Shown: one piece after another, positions 52,642 through 60,889 of the stretch
Position numbering within the stretch: position 1 is the first letter of the stretch
Layout: the number at the start of each line of letters is the position of its first letter
From: Streptomyces rhizoryzae
GTDB taxonomy: Bacteria; Actinomycetota; Actinomycetes; Streptomycetales; Streptomycetaceae
Reading direction: 5' to 3'
DNA: 64,000 nt
Assembly (NCBI RefSeq): GCF_023155275.1
Contig: NZ_JALMUV010000016.1
Coordinates: 62,001-126,000, forward strand
Made by a program: the position numbers and the translations under genes
The notes under the pieces: generated by a model
Database searches by the model: none
Seen by the model: the letters and a program-made list of their open reading frames with translations, nothing else
Told to the model about the DNA's origin: nothing

Positions 52642-52699
52642 GCGCCGGCCGGCGCCGCTCGTACGGTTGACCAAATCCTACGAATTTCAAGGGTATTCC

Positions 52700-53614
52700 A
52701 TGGAACAGATCATCCTCGGCAATGTCTCTCTCACCCGGGTGTGGGAATATTTCGGCCCCGTCGATATGGCACCGGACGCTTTCTTCCCGGAAAGCTCCAA
52801 GGAAATCTGGGAAGCCGGTACCGACTGGCTCGCGCCGCATTTTCTGAATGCCGAGACCAACATCGTGAATTCCGCGATCCAGACCTGGCTGTTGCGCAGC
52901 GAGGGCACGACGATCCTCGTCGACACCGGCGTGGGCAACCACAAGGAGCGTCCCTACGCCCCGGTGTGGAGCCACCTCGAAACGGACTTCCTCGCCAACC
53001 TCGCCCGAGCCGGCGTCCAGCCCGAGGACGTGGACATCGTCATCAACACGCACCTCCACATCGACCACGTCGGCTGGAACACCTACCTGGACGGGCGGCA
53101 GTGGGTGCCCACCTTCCCGAACGCCACCTACCTGATGCCCAAGGACGACTTCGACTTCTGGAATCCGGAGAACGGGCACCAGCCGCTGCTCGGCCGCGGC
53201 AACCAGAACGTCTTCGAGGACAGCGTGGCCCCGGTCCACCAGGCCGGCCGCACGCAACTGTGGGAGCACAGCCACCGGATCGACGCGAACCTGCGCCTGG
53301 ACCCCGCTCCCGGGCACACCCCCGGCTCCTCCGTCCTGACCCTCACCTCCGGGGCGGACCGCGCGGTGTTCGTCGGCGACCTGCTGCACAGCCCGGTGCA
53401 GATCCTCGAACCGGACGCCAACAGCTGCTTCTGCGAGGACCCCGCCGAAGCCCGCGCCACCCGCCGCAAGGTGCTCGGCTGGGCCGCCGACAACAACGCC
53501 CTCGTCATCCCCGCCCACCTGGGCGGCCACGGCGCCACCGAAGTCGTACGGGAGGGGAGCACCTTCGCCATCAAGGGCTGGGCGCCCTTCGCCCCGTACC
53601 CCGAGCAGGGCTGA
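52700..53614 (+). CDS. Metallo-beta-lactamase-fold hydrolase
   Basis: 304 residues from ATG 52700 (AAGGG 6 nt upstream). The zinc motif NTHLHIDHVG gives His118, His120, Asp122 and His123. APGHTPGSS, FVGDLLHSP and VIPAHLGGHG supply the remaining ligands. The length and the DTGVGN segment are like lactonases and other small MBL hydrolases, so quorum-signal or lactone cleavage is possible but not shown. The N-terminal codons are AT-richer than those of its neighbours. It is followed after 22 bp by a carboxylesterase, probably one operon. Confidence 0.9.
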   Translation: MEQIILGNVSLTRVWEYFGPVDMAPDAFFPESSKEIWEAGTDWLAPHFLNAETNIVNSAIQTWLLRSEGTTILVDTGVGNHKERPYAPVWSHLETDFLANLARAGVQPEDVDIVINTHLHIDHVGWNTYLDGRQWVPTFPNATYLMPKDDFDFWNPENGHQPLLGRGNQNVFEDSVAPVHQAGRTQLWEHSHRIDANLRLDPAPGHTPGSSVLTLTSGADRAVFVGDLLHSPVQILEPDANSCFCEDPAEARATRRKVLGWAADNNALVIPAHLGGHGATEVVREGSTFAIKGWAPFAPYPEQG

Positions 53615-53636
53615 AGCGCGCGGAAAGGCACCAGAG

Positions 53637-55130
53637 ATGAGTCACTACCCCCAACCCGTCGTGACCACCGCGCAGGGAGCCGTCCGCGGCCTGCGCCAGC
53701 ACAACGGAACCGCCGCCTTCCTGAACATCCCCTACGCCGCCCCGCCCCGCGCCGCCGGCCGATTCGCGCCGGCGCAGCCGCACGAGCCGTGGGACGGCGT
53801 ACGGGACGCCACCGTGCCCGGCCCCACCGCACCGCAGTCCGAGCGCACGCTCGGCCGCATCGACATGGCTCCCTACTTCGGCACCGGCTGGAGCCGCGGC
53901 GAGGACTACCTCACCGTCAACGTCTGGACGCCCGCCGCCGCGCAGGGCGGCCTGCCCGTGATGGTGTTCGTCCACGGCGGCGGCTTCGTCGCCGGTTCGA
54001 CGCGGTCCGCGCTGTACGACGGCTCCGCCTTCGCCCGTGACGGCGTCGTCCTCGTCACGCTCAACTACCGGCTCGGGATCCCCGGATTCCTCCACCTCCC
54101 CGGGGCCCCCGCCAACCGCGGACTGCTCGACGTCGTCGCCGCGCTGCGCTGGGTGCGGGAGAACATCGCCGCGTTCGGCGGCGACCCGGACAACGTCACG
54201 CTCTTCGGCCAGTCGGCCGGGGCCACCGTCGTCGGCGGCGTCCTGGCCACCGCGGAGGCCGCGGGACTTCTCCGCCGGGCGATCGTGCAGAGCGGCAGCG
54301 GGCTGGGCGCGTTCACCACCGAGCAGGCAGCTCGCGTCACCGCCGCAGCCGCCGAGGCCCTGGGCGTCAAGCCGCAGGTGGACGCCTTCGCGGAGATCCC
54401 CGATGAGCGCCTTGTGGATGCCGCCTCCCAGCTCGCGGGCATCGACCTGCGGACCGCCACCCACCACGACCCGCTGCTCGGCCTCAGCCCCTTCAGCCTG
54501 GTCCTGGACACCCAGCCCGCCGTATCCGTCGCCGCCGGACACAGCTCCGGCGTAGACCTGCTCGTCGGGACCAACACCGAAGAGGGGCTCCTCTACCTGG
54601 TCCCCGTGGACAAGTACGCCTCCTCGACCGCCGAGGACGTGCACGACACGGCGGCGCGCTCGCACCCGAACCCGGCGCGGCTCGTCGAGACGTACCGCAC
54701 CACACGTCCCGGGGCGTCCTACGGCGAACTGCGCTCGGCCATCATGGGCGACGCGCTGTTCGGCGCGGGCAGCCGGGCCCTGGCCGCCGCCCACGCCGCG
54801 CACCCCGGGTCCGCGACCTTCGCCTACGAGTTCGCCTGGCGCTCGCCCGCCCTGGACGGAGAGCTGGGTGCCACGCACGCGGTCGAGCTGCCCTTCGTCT
54901 TCGATCTCACGCACCTGCCGGAGCTGCTCGGTCCCGCCGCCCTGCTCGGCCCCGACAAGCCCCCGGCGGATCTCGCGGCCCGCCTGCACGAGACCTGGAT
55001 CCGGTTCGCCACCACCGGCGACCCCGGCTGGGACCCGTACGACACCGAACGCCGGGCCACGATGCACATCGACGCGGAGTGGTCCCAGGTCGACGACCCC
55101 CGCAGTCAGGAACGACAGGTCTGGAGCTGA
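53637..55130 (+). CDS. Type B carboxylesterase
   Basis: 497 residues, cytosolic (no signal peptide). The oxyanion segment VFVHGGGFVAGS, the nucleophile FGQSAGA (Ser193), the acid in GTNTEEGLL and the His in GATHAVELPFVF complete the triad in the order Ser-Glu-His. It starts ATG 53637 after GGAAAGG. Downstream, in the same frame as its stop, begins the RidA-like remnant. The pairing with an MBL-fold hydrolase suggests breakdown of an ester or lactone, though the substrate is unknown. Confidence 0.93.
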   Translation: MSHYPQPVVTTAQGAVRGLRQHNGTAAFLNIPYAAPPRAAGRFAPAQPHEPWDGVRDATVPGPTAPQSERTLGRIDMAPYFGTGWSRGEDYLTVNVWTPAAAQGGLPVMVFVHGGGFVAGSTRSALYDGSAFARDGVVLVTLNYRLGIPGFLHLPGAPANRGLLDVVAALRWVRENIAAFGGDPDNVTLFGQSAGATVVGGVLATAEAAGLLRRAIVQSGSGLGAFTTEQAARVTAAAAEALGVKPQVDAFAEIPDERLVDAASQLAGIDLRTATHHDPLLGLSPFSLVLDTQPAVSVAAGHSSGVDLLVGTNTEEGLLYLVPVDKYASSTAEDVHDTAARSHPNPARLVETYRTTRPGASYGELRSAIMGDALFGAGSRALAAAHAAHPGSATFAYEFAWRSPALDGELGATHAVELPFVFDLTHLPELLGPAALLGPDKPPADLAARLHETWIRFATTGDPGWDPYDTERRATMHIDAEWSQVDDPRSQERQVWS

Positions 55131-55400
55131 CGCCCGCACGGGTTTCGCCTGCTCACCCCCGCCGAGCAGACCGCACAGACCCTGCGCGACGTCACCGCGG
55201 GCCTCAAGGCGGCCGGCGCCGGCCTGGAAGACGTCGTCATGCTCCGCGTCTGCCTCACCGACCCCGCCCACCTGCCCGAGCCGAACGAGGCGTACGGTGC
55301 GGCCCTCGGCGGGGTCCTCCCCGCCCGCACCACCGTCTCCGTGCAACTCCCGCCGGGACTGCTCGTCGAGATCGACGCCCTGGCAGTGCTGGACGACTGA
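55131..55400 (+). pseudogene. RidA (YjgF) family remnant lacking its N-terminus
   Basis: The stretch directly after the esterase stop (55128-55130) encodes, in the same frame, the last ~85 residues of a RidA protein: AEQTAQTLRDVTAGLKAAGA, the LEDVVMLRVCLTD strand and the LPARTTVSVQLPPGLLVEID hallmark, ending at TGA 55398-55400. The usual N-terminal ~40 residues and a start codon with ribosome binding site are absent. RidA hydrolyses reactive imines. This looks like an old deletion that fused the esterase end to a RidA gene. Confidence 0.75.
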
Positions 55401-55589
55401 TCCAGCCACAGAGCAGGGCCGGTCCGGCGCGGCCCCCCTCCCGGGTGGTGGGCAGGGCGGCGGCCGGCGCGGTGTCGGCTACCGGTGCTCGATGGGTCCG
55501 GTACCACGCGCTTTCCGCTGAGTGCCGCACCTCGGCGGTGCTCTGGATCCTCGTGGAATCCCCGGCTCCGCGGGGGGATACTGATCGCT

Positions 55590-56210
55590 ATGCGAGTTGA
55601 CTTCGATCCTGCCGAGATGCCCCGTAACGACTTCTACAAGCTGTTGACCGCGACGGTCGTGCCGCGACCGATCGCCTGGGTGTCGACGATCAACCCGGAC
55701 AACGATTCCAGCAACCTGGCCCCGCATTCCTTCTTCAGCATCGCCAGCGTCGCGCCGCCCGTGGTGATGTTCAGCTCCGTCGGGCGCAAGGACACGCTCC
55801 GGAACATCGAAGCCACCGGTGAATTTGTCGTCAACTTCACGCCGGAGGAGCTCTTTGAGCAGATCAATGACACGGCTACGGATTTTCCGCGCGGGGTGAG
55901 CGAGTTCGAGGCGGTCGGGATCGAGTCCGAGCCGAGCCTGCGGGTGAAGCCGCCGCGCGTTGCCGCCTCGCCGGTGGCGCTGGAGTGCGAACTGCACAGT
56001 ACGGTGCGGATCGGTGACGGCAGTGTCGTATTCGGGCGCGTGGTGCACGCGGTGATCTCGGAGGACGTACTCGTCGACGGCCACCCCGAAATCGAGAAAC
56101 TCCGGCCGCTCGCACGGTTGGGAAAGAACGAGTGGGGGACGGTCGGCGGACTGCGTGATCTGGCGCGTGTCCGCCACGAGGACTGGCGGGGGCCCGCGGC
56201 CGACCGCTAG
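55590..56210 (+). CDS. Flavin reductase-like domain protein
   Basis: 206 residues. The FMN-binding split barrel is shown by TATVVPRPIAWVSTINPDND, NLAPHSFFSIASVAPPVVMF and the GRKDTLRNIEATGEFVVN segment, all typical of this flavin reductase/DIM6-NTAB family. It likely supplies reduced flavin or reduces a small substrate. ATG 55590; the upstream ribosome binding site is weak. It stands alone, with a SIR2 remnant downstream on the other strand. Confidence 0.88.
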   Translation: MRVDFDPAEMPRNDFYKLLTATVVPRPIAWVSTINPDNDSSNLAPHSFFSIASVAPPVVMFSSVGRKDTLRNIEATGEFVVNFTPEELFEQINDTATDFPRGVSEFEAVGIESEPSLRVKPPRVAASPVALECELHSTVRIGDGSVVFGRVVHAVISEDVLVDGHPEIEKLRPLARLGKNEWGTVGGLRDLARVRHEDWRGPAADR

Positions 56211-56284
56211 GGGGTGTCCGGCGATGAGCCGGTAAGCGGAGGAGGAAAGGGGGAGGAGGGGAAGGAGACGCGGATGGCGAGGCG

Positions 56285-56505
56285 CGGCTACCGATCGGCT
56301 CGCGAACGGTCTCGTCGGCCCGGTCGTCGTACGGCGTCGGCTCGACGTTCACCACCACGAGCCGCGCGCCGTGGTCCGCGGCGGTCGCTGCCGGCTGCAC
56401 CTGAAGGGTGGTCCCCACCGCGAGGAACACCGCGCAGACCTTGGCGATCTCCCATGCCTGCGCCAGCACCTCTGGGGCGAGCCGCTCGCCGGACGTCACC
56501 GTCGC
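56285..56505 (-). pseudogene. SIR2-family NAD-dependent deacetylase remnant
   Basis: The reverse strand reads TSGERLAPEVLAQAWEIAKV, then CAVFLAVGTTLQVQPAA and LVVVNVEPTPYDDRADETV, the C-terminal part of a sirtuin with its GTSLxVxP-type NAD loop (here GTTLQVQP). The N-terminal half with the catalytic His and zinc Cys is absent, and no start is available, so it is a decayed fragment of about 73 residues. Confidence 0.75.
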
Positions 56506-56571
56506 GGACTGCTCAGTTGCTGCTCGAACTCGCATTGGAAGGGGCCATGCCGTTTCGGGCAGTATCAGGGT

Positions 56572-57144
56572 GTGAACAGCGCGAAGAAGGACGTTCTGGA
56601 TGCGGTCGGGCCCCGTCTGCGGGAGCTGCGTCGCCGGCGGGGGATCACGCTGGCCGAGCTTGGCCAGCGGACCGGAATCAGCGAGAGCACGCTGTCTCGT
56701 CTGGAGGGCGGCAGTCGCAAGCCGACTTTGGAGCTGCTGCTGCCACTCGCCGAGGTGTACGCGGTGCCCCTCGACCATCTCGTGGGCGCGCCCCGTACGG
56801 GAGACCCGCGCATTCACCTGCGCCCGGTGACCCGGGGAGGCATGACGTTGGTGCCGCTGAGCAATCCTGGTGGCGCCCAAGCTTATAAACTTCTCATTTC
56901 ACCCACGTCCCAGGGTGAGCCGGAGCTGCAGACGCACGACGGTTTTGAGTGGCTCTATGTGCTCGCCGGCCGGCTCAGGCTGCTGCTGGGCGAGCAGAGC
57001 CTGAGCCTCAAGCCGGGCGAGGCCGCGGAGTTCGACACGCACGTGCCGCACTGGATTGGCGCCGACGGCGACCAGGCCGTTGAACTTCTCATCCTGCTCG
57101 GACGCCAGGGAGAACGGGCCCACCTCCGGGTCCGCGCCACCTGA
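56572..57144 (+). CDS. XRE-cupin transcriptional regulator
   Basis: 190 residues, GTG 56572. The N-terminal helix-turn-helix reads LAELGQRTGISESTLSRLEG (about residues 28-47). The cupin domain has GFEWLYVLAGRLRLLLGEQS and LKPGEAAEFDTHVPHWIGA, with metal-type His and Glu residues. Such proteins often repress a neighbouring oxidoreductase or hydrolase gene. Here the thioredoxin reductase-like gene (57163-58215) follows in convergent orientation, so its target is not obvious. Confidence 0.88.
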   Translation: MNSAKKDVLDAVGPRLRELRRRRGITLAELGQRTGISESTLSRLEGGSRKPTLELLLPLAEVYAVPLDHLVGAPRTGDPRIHLRPVTRGGMTLVPLSNPGGAQAYKLLISPTSQGEPELQTHDGFEWLYVLAGRLRLLLGEQSLSLKPGEAAEFDTHVPHWIGADGDQAVELLILLGRQGERAHLRVRAT

Positions 57145-57162
57145 CCCGGTCGCGGTAGGGGC

Positions 57163-58215
57163 TCAGTTACCGCCGGGGAGGGAGCCCGGTCGGTGTGCAC
57201 GGCTGCCCTGCACCCGCCGCCGAACCTCGGCCTCCATCGCCCCGCTGAATACTTCACCGTCCTTCGCCGCGCGGGCGGCGGCTTCCGCGTCGGCCTTCAG
57301 CAAGTCCATGTGGATCGCGGCGGCAGCGGTGGTGCCGGCTGCTGCCGCGGCGGGAACCCCGGCCAGTACATCGCTGACGTTCCCCGCGGCCCACACGCCT
57401 TGCACTCCGGTGAACCCGGAGGCGTCCACCTGAAGCTGCTCCCCCAGGCCCATGGGGTGTTCCTGCATCGTCACGCCCAGCTCGCGCAGGAAACCGGCGC
57501 GCGCGAGGAACCGGGGGGCGACCACCAGTTGCCGGACCGGCACCACCCTTCCTGACGCCAGCCGCACACCCGCCAGCTGGTCCTGGCTGTCGACCTCGAT
57601 CCCGGTGGCCTCGCCGTCGACCACGCCGACACCGAGAGCGGTCAACTGTTCCCACTGTTCGTCGGTCAGTTCCGTTGCGGTGTGCAGGAACAGCGTGACG
57701 TCCTTGGACATCTGACGGAACAACAGTGCCTGGTGGAAGTTGCCGAGCACCCCGATGGCCGTGTCCCGGACTTCCCAGCCATGGCAGTACACGCAGTGCA
57801 GTACGTCCCGCCCCCACCGTTCGGCCAGCCCCGGCACGTCCGGCAGCGCATCGACCAAACCAGTGGTCACCAGCACTCTGCGCGTGTGTACGCGCTGCCC
57901 GCCCTCGGTGACGACCCAGAAGCCCGCGGCGTGCCGGGAGATCCGCGCGACCTGACCCGACACGATACGACCGCCGTACGAAGCGACCTCCTCGCGCCCG
58001 AGCCGCAGCAGTTCCAGGGGAGAGATGCCCTCGCGGCCGAGCACTCCGTGGGCGCCGGCAGCCGGAGCATTGCGGGGCTCACCCTTGTCGATCACCAGAA
58101 CCGACCGGCGCACCCGGGCCAGCGTCAAAGCCCCGGACAGGCCGGCGGTCCCACCGCCGACCACCACGACGTCCCAGGTCTGTTCACCGTCTTGCATCAA
58201 CTCGAACTCGCTCAT
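57163..58215 (-). CDS. Thioredoxin reductase-like FAD/NAD(P) oxidoreductase
   Basis: 350 residues with GGGTAGLSGALTLARVRRSV at the N-terminus (FAD) and the redox pair Cys141-Val-Tyr-Cys144 in HCVYCHGWE. NAD(P) binding is suggested by IGVLGNFHQALLF, where the usual GxGxxA is changed. The C-terminal GVWAAGNVSDVLAGVPAAAA is the FAD-site end. It may reduce a partner thiol protein or act as a small-molecule disulfide oxidase, as in gliotoxin or holomycin clusters; no partner is nearby. Start ATG 58215; ATG 58239 would add eight residues. Confidence 0.88.
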   Translation of the reverse strand: MSEFELMQDGEQTWDVVVVGGGTAGLSGALTLARVRRSVLVIDKGEPRNAPAAGAHGVLGREGISPLELLRLGREEVASYGGRIVSGQVARISRHAAGFWVVTEGGQRVHTRRVLVTTGLVDALPDVPGLAERWGRDVLHCVYCHGWEVRDTAIGVLGNFHQALLFRQMSKDVTLFLHTATELTDEQWEQLTALGVGVVDGEATGIEVDSQDQLAGVRLASGRVVPVRQLVVAPRFLARAGFLRELGVTMQEHPMGLGEQLQVDASGFTGVQGVWAAGNVSDVLAGVPAAAAAGTTAAAAIHMDLLKADAEAAARAAKDGEVFSGAMEAEVRRRVQGSRAHRPGSLPGGN

Positions 58216-58520
58216 GCCCTCAGCGTGCGACGGCGCCACGGACGCGGCAAAGGTTCATGCTGGATTGGCAAGACGCGCCGGTCTCCCGCCGGCGGCGATG
58301 GCCCGCCGCTCGGCTGACGGCCGGGCCCGCACCGGCCACCTTGCTGATCCAGCAAGAAGATTCGTCACCTGTGGACACGTGTGTGCAGGCTGCGTCCAGG
58401 CGGTTCCGGCTCACAACCGAAAGCCGCTGTCTCCAGGCCGCGGTCGCGTTCCCTCATTCGTGGGGAATCCCTCCGACTCAAGCGGCATGTCGGTAATCGA
58501 AATACTTGAGGAAGCAGCAG

Positions 58521-59276
58521 ATGGAAAATCGCCACGTCGTGATCATTCCGATCGAGATCGATGAGGAGCAGGAAGCCGCCTATCTCGCCGCATGGCAGTA
58601 CGCCGCGGAGGTGATGGCGGCGCAGCCCGGTTTCATCCGGACGTACATGTTCCGCACGATCGTTCCGGGGAGCACATTCCCTCTCGTCAACGTGGCGGAA
58701 TGGGAGTCCACCCGCCACTGGGAGGAGGCGATGAATGTCTGCCCGATGCTGGGACAGCAGATAGCCGTCGTCCATGCCTCGAACTACGAGGCGATCCGCA
58801 CGGTCCTGCCCGTGCAGGACCAGAGTTCCGGCGACGGTCGCATGCCCGCCGTCCTGTCTCCTGCCGAGGCGCGTCGCCGTTCCGTGGACGGGGAACTCAC
58901 ACTGGTCGATGTCCGTGAAGACGATGAATGGGCAGCGCGTCACCCGGCCGGCGCCGTCCACGCCGCGCTCAGCACATTGCCGGCGTCGCTGCCGGATCTG
59001 CCTGACGGCCCACTGGCCTTCGTCTGCCGCACGGGCAACCGCAGCGCGCAGGGCGGCGTTCAGGCGATCCGCGCGGGCCGGACCTCCGTCTACAGCGTGG
59101 CGGGCGGCCTTGAGGCGTGGGAAGCAGCGGGGCTGCCGGTCGTCCTCCCCGGGAGCACCGCCACCCAGGCCGCCCTCGATGACTCCCTCGACGTCCGGCC
59201 GCACACCATGTCCGGCCGGGGCAGCGTCCCGTGCCGCGAGAACACCTCCGCCGGCCCGCGCCGCCGGCGCAACTGA
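58521..59276 (+). CDS. ABM-type monooxygenase domain fused to a rhodanese domain
   Basis: 251 residues, ATG 58521 with GAGGA 8 nt upstream. Residues 1-100 form an antibiotic-biosynthesis-monooxygenase-like ferredoxin fold (IIPIEIDEEQEAAYLAAWQY, FPLVNVAEWESTRHWEEAM). Residues ~110-215 are a rhodanese domain with DVREDDEWAARHPAGAVHAA and the active loop CRTGNRS (Cys169-Ser175). The last ~40 residues are a disordered tail. A complete catalytic Cys suggests sulfur transfer or a persulfide carrier. The fusion is unusual and could couple heme or quinone chemistry to sulfur handling, but no function can be claimed. Confidence 0.85.
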   Translation: MENRHVVIIPIEIDEEQEAAYLAAWQYAAEVMAAQPGFIRTYMFRTIVPGSTFPLVNVAEWESTRHWEEAMNVCPMLGQQIAVVHASNYEAIRTVLPVQDQSSGDGRMPAVLSPAEARRRSVDGELTLVDVREDDEWAARHPAGAVHAALSTLPASLPDLPDGPLAFVCRTGNRSAQGGVQAIRAGRTSVYSVAGGLEAWEAAGLPVVLPGSTATQAALDDSLDVRPHTMSGRGSVPCRENTSAGPRRRRN

Positions 59277-59393
59277 CCGACCGGCTTCTGTCGGCCCCGA
59301 GCCCACGCCCGGGGCCGGCGGTGGCCGACCGGCCAGCAGTCCGGTCCGGGCCCTGGTGCCCGTGAGCTGCCCGGACCGGGCTTCCGACTTCCC

Positions 59394-59639
59394 ATGGGGG
59401 ACACCTCGATGCGGACTCAGACCCGCTACATCACTGCCGCGGTCGGCGTCGCCGCGGTCCTCGCCGCGGCCGCCGCCCTCGCGCTCAAGGCCGGCGTCTG
59501 GCAGCTGTCCGTCTGCCGGCACGCCATCCGCCTCTCTCCCACACCCCGGCCCGACTGCCCGGACTGCAAAGGCGACGGCGGCCGGTGGCCGACCCTCCAG
59601 CTCCAGCCTCGCCCGGACTGGGACGAAGCCCCGTTCTGA
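59394..59639 (+). CDS. Small membrane-anchored protein with Cys pairs
   Basis: 81 residues. A single N-terminal transmembrane segment (YITAAVGVAAVLAAAAALAL) precedes a short soluble part with a VCRH Cys and a CPDCKGDGG pair, which look like a zinc or redox site. I recall similar short actinobacterial proteins, often in mobile or accessory regions, without known function. ATG 59394 or 59409 could be the start. Confidence 0.6.
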   Translation: MGDTSMRTQTRYITAAVGVAAVLAAAAALALKAGVWQLSVCRHAIRLSPTPRPDCPDCKGDGGRWPTLQLQPRPDWDEAPF

Positions 59640-59843
59640 ACACCATGAACGGCCTGTCGAAGGGCTCCAGGTCAGCCTCGCCGGCGCCGTGGAGAAACTC
59701 CGCCAGCTCGATCGGGGGCCACGGGCAGCATGCGGCAGTGGACCTCGGCATCCCCACCACGCGTGGTGAGCGATGAACCCACGAAGGTGGGCTGCCGCAT
59801 GGCCCTCAACCAAGATCGAGAAACAAGTTCAAAGAAGCGCGCA

Positions 59844-60740
59844 TCAAACGCCCTTCAGAACACGATCGAGCGCTGCCCGGCCTGCGGGCCCCCACGTCGG
59901 CTTGCCGCCAGGAAGGCCCCGGTCTCCGGCCTGGCCCATCAGCATGAGGAACAAGCTCTTCAGGGCGGCCAGCCCGCGGGCGCGCCGGATCGTCCCCGCG
60001 TCCGCCTGCGCATATACGTCGAAGAAGCGTGAGGTGGCGCCTGCGGGAAGGACGACCCATGCGGCAGCGAGGTCGCACGCCGGATCGCCGGCGAACATGT
60101 CACCGAAATCGATCACGCCCGAGAGCATCCCGTCCGAGACGACGACATTCGCCGGATGCAGGTCGCCATGCATCCAGAGCGGCGGCCCCTCCCACTCGGG
60201 CGCCGCGACGGCGTCGTCCCAGACGGCCCGGACATCGTCGGCGAGGTCGTCGGGGACGACGGAGCGGAAGAAGTGGTCGAAGCCCTCCGTGCACTTCATG
60301 GGATGGTCACCGCGATCCTCACTGATCGGCGCGTCAGCGGGCGCCTCCACGTGGAGCGCCCTGAGGAAGCCCGCCAGGGTGTCGGCCGCGTGATCGCCGC
60401 GGCTGATCGAGGAGTAGTCCAGCGGCTCGCCGGGAACCCACGTCATCACGGTCCAGTGCTTGGGGAAGCGCGCGGACGGTTCGCCGAACCGCACCGGGGT
60501 CGGCACCGGGAGCGGCAGACGTGGGGCCAGCACGGGCAGCCACCGCCGCTCCTTGAGCTGGAGCTCCGGAGTGGGGTCCATGCGCTGCATGCGCACGGCC
60601 AACTCGTCCCCGAGGCGCCACATTTGGTTGCCCCAGCCGCCCGCCACCTCGCGGATGGCGAGCCCTGCAAGGTCTGGATGCTGCTCCTTCAGCAGGTCGC
60701 GGACCAGGTCTGCGGTGATCTCGATCTCAGCGGCGGTCAT
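59844..60740 (-). CDS. Aminoglycoside phosphotransferase-family (APH) kinase
   Basis: 298 residues with an APH/choline-kinase fold. The catalytic loop HGDLHPANVV and the metal motif VIDFGDMFAGDPACDLAA are complete. An N-terminal GGWGNQMWRL segment corresponds to the nucleotide loop. Members phosphorylate aminoglycosides, macrolides or small metabolites; in Streptomyces many are orphan kinases. It lies 11 kb from the saccharide cluster, so it may or may not be a resistance enzyme. ATG 60740; a GTG at 60869 is too far upstream. Confidence 0.88.
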   Translation of the reverse strand: MTAAEIEITADLVRDLLKEQHPDLAGLAIREVAGGWGNQMWRLGDELAVRMQRMDPTPELQLKERRWLPVLAPRLPLPVPTPVRFGEPSARFPKHWTVMTWVPGEPLDYSSISRGDHAADTLAGFLRALHVEAPADAPISEDRGDHPMKCTEGFDHFFRSVVPDDLADDVRAVWDDAVAAPEWEGPPLWMHGDLHPANVVVSDGMLSGVIDFGDMFAGDPACDLAAAWVVLPAGATSRFFDVYAQADAGTIRRARGLAALKSLFLMLMGQAGDRGLPGGKPTWGPAGRAALDRVLKGV

Positions 60741-60807
60741 GCGAAGCCACAGTACTGGTGCGGCAGGCGGAGCGGCTCTGGCTCCGGACCCTCTGGCCGT
60801 GATCCCG

Positions 60808-60889
60808 CTAGGGAGCGTCCGGAAAGTATGGGCGTCCGCCCGCAGAACCGGGCCAGACCTTCCGGACACGACCCGGGGACGCCCCCTAG
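60808..60889. mobile_element. MITE-like element bounded by CTAG
   Basis: An 82-bp segment between CTAG at 60808-60811 and CTAG at 60886-60889. Its ends are inverted: CTAGGGAGCGTCC on the left and GGACGCCCCCTAG on the right. The left GGGAGCGTCCGGAA (60811-60824) matches the IS5-type end GGGGGCGTCCGGAA at 62873-62886 at 13 of 14 positions. The right CTAG contains the TAG stop of the serine hydrolase gene. No coding capacity. Confidence 0.65.

Larger units (their letters stand above)
52021..52699. other. Intergenic region between LAL and MBL-fold genes
   Basis: About 680 bp. A reading from GTG 52313 to 52573 (86 residues) has acceptable codon bias but no domain, and I do not call it. Two 22-bp repeats lie near each gene start and are described separately. 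A TTG at 52667 could extend the MBL-fold protein by 11 residues; the ATG at 52700 has the better ribosome binding site. Confidence 0.5.
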
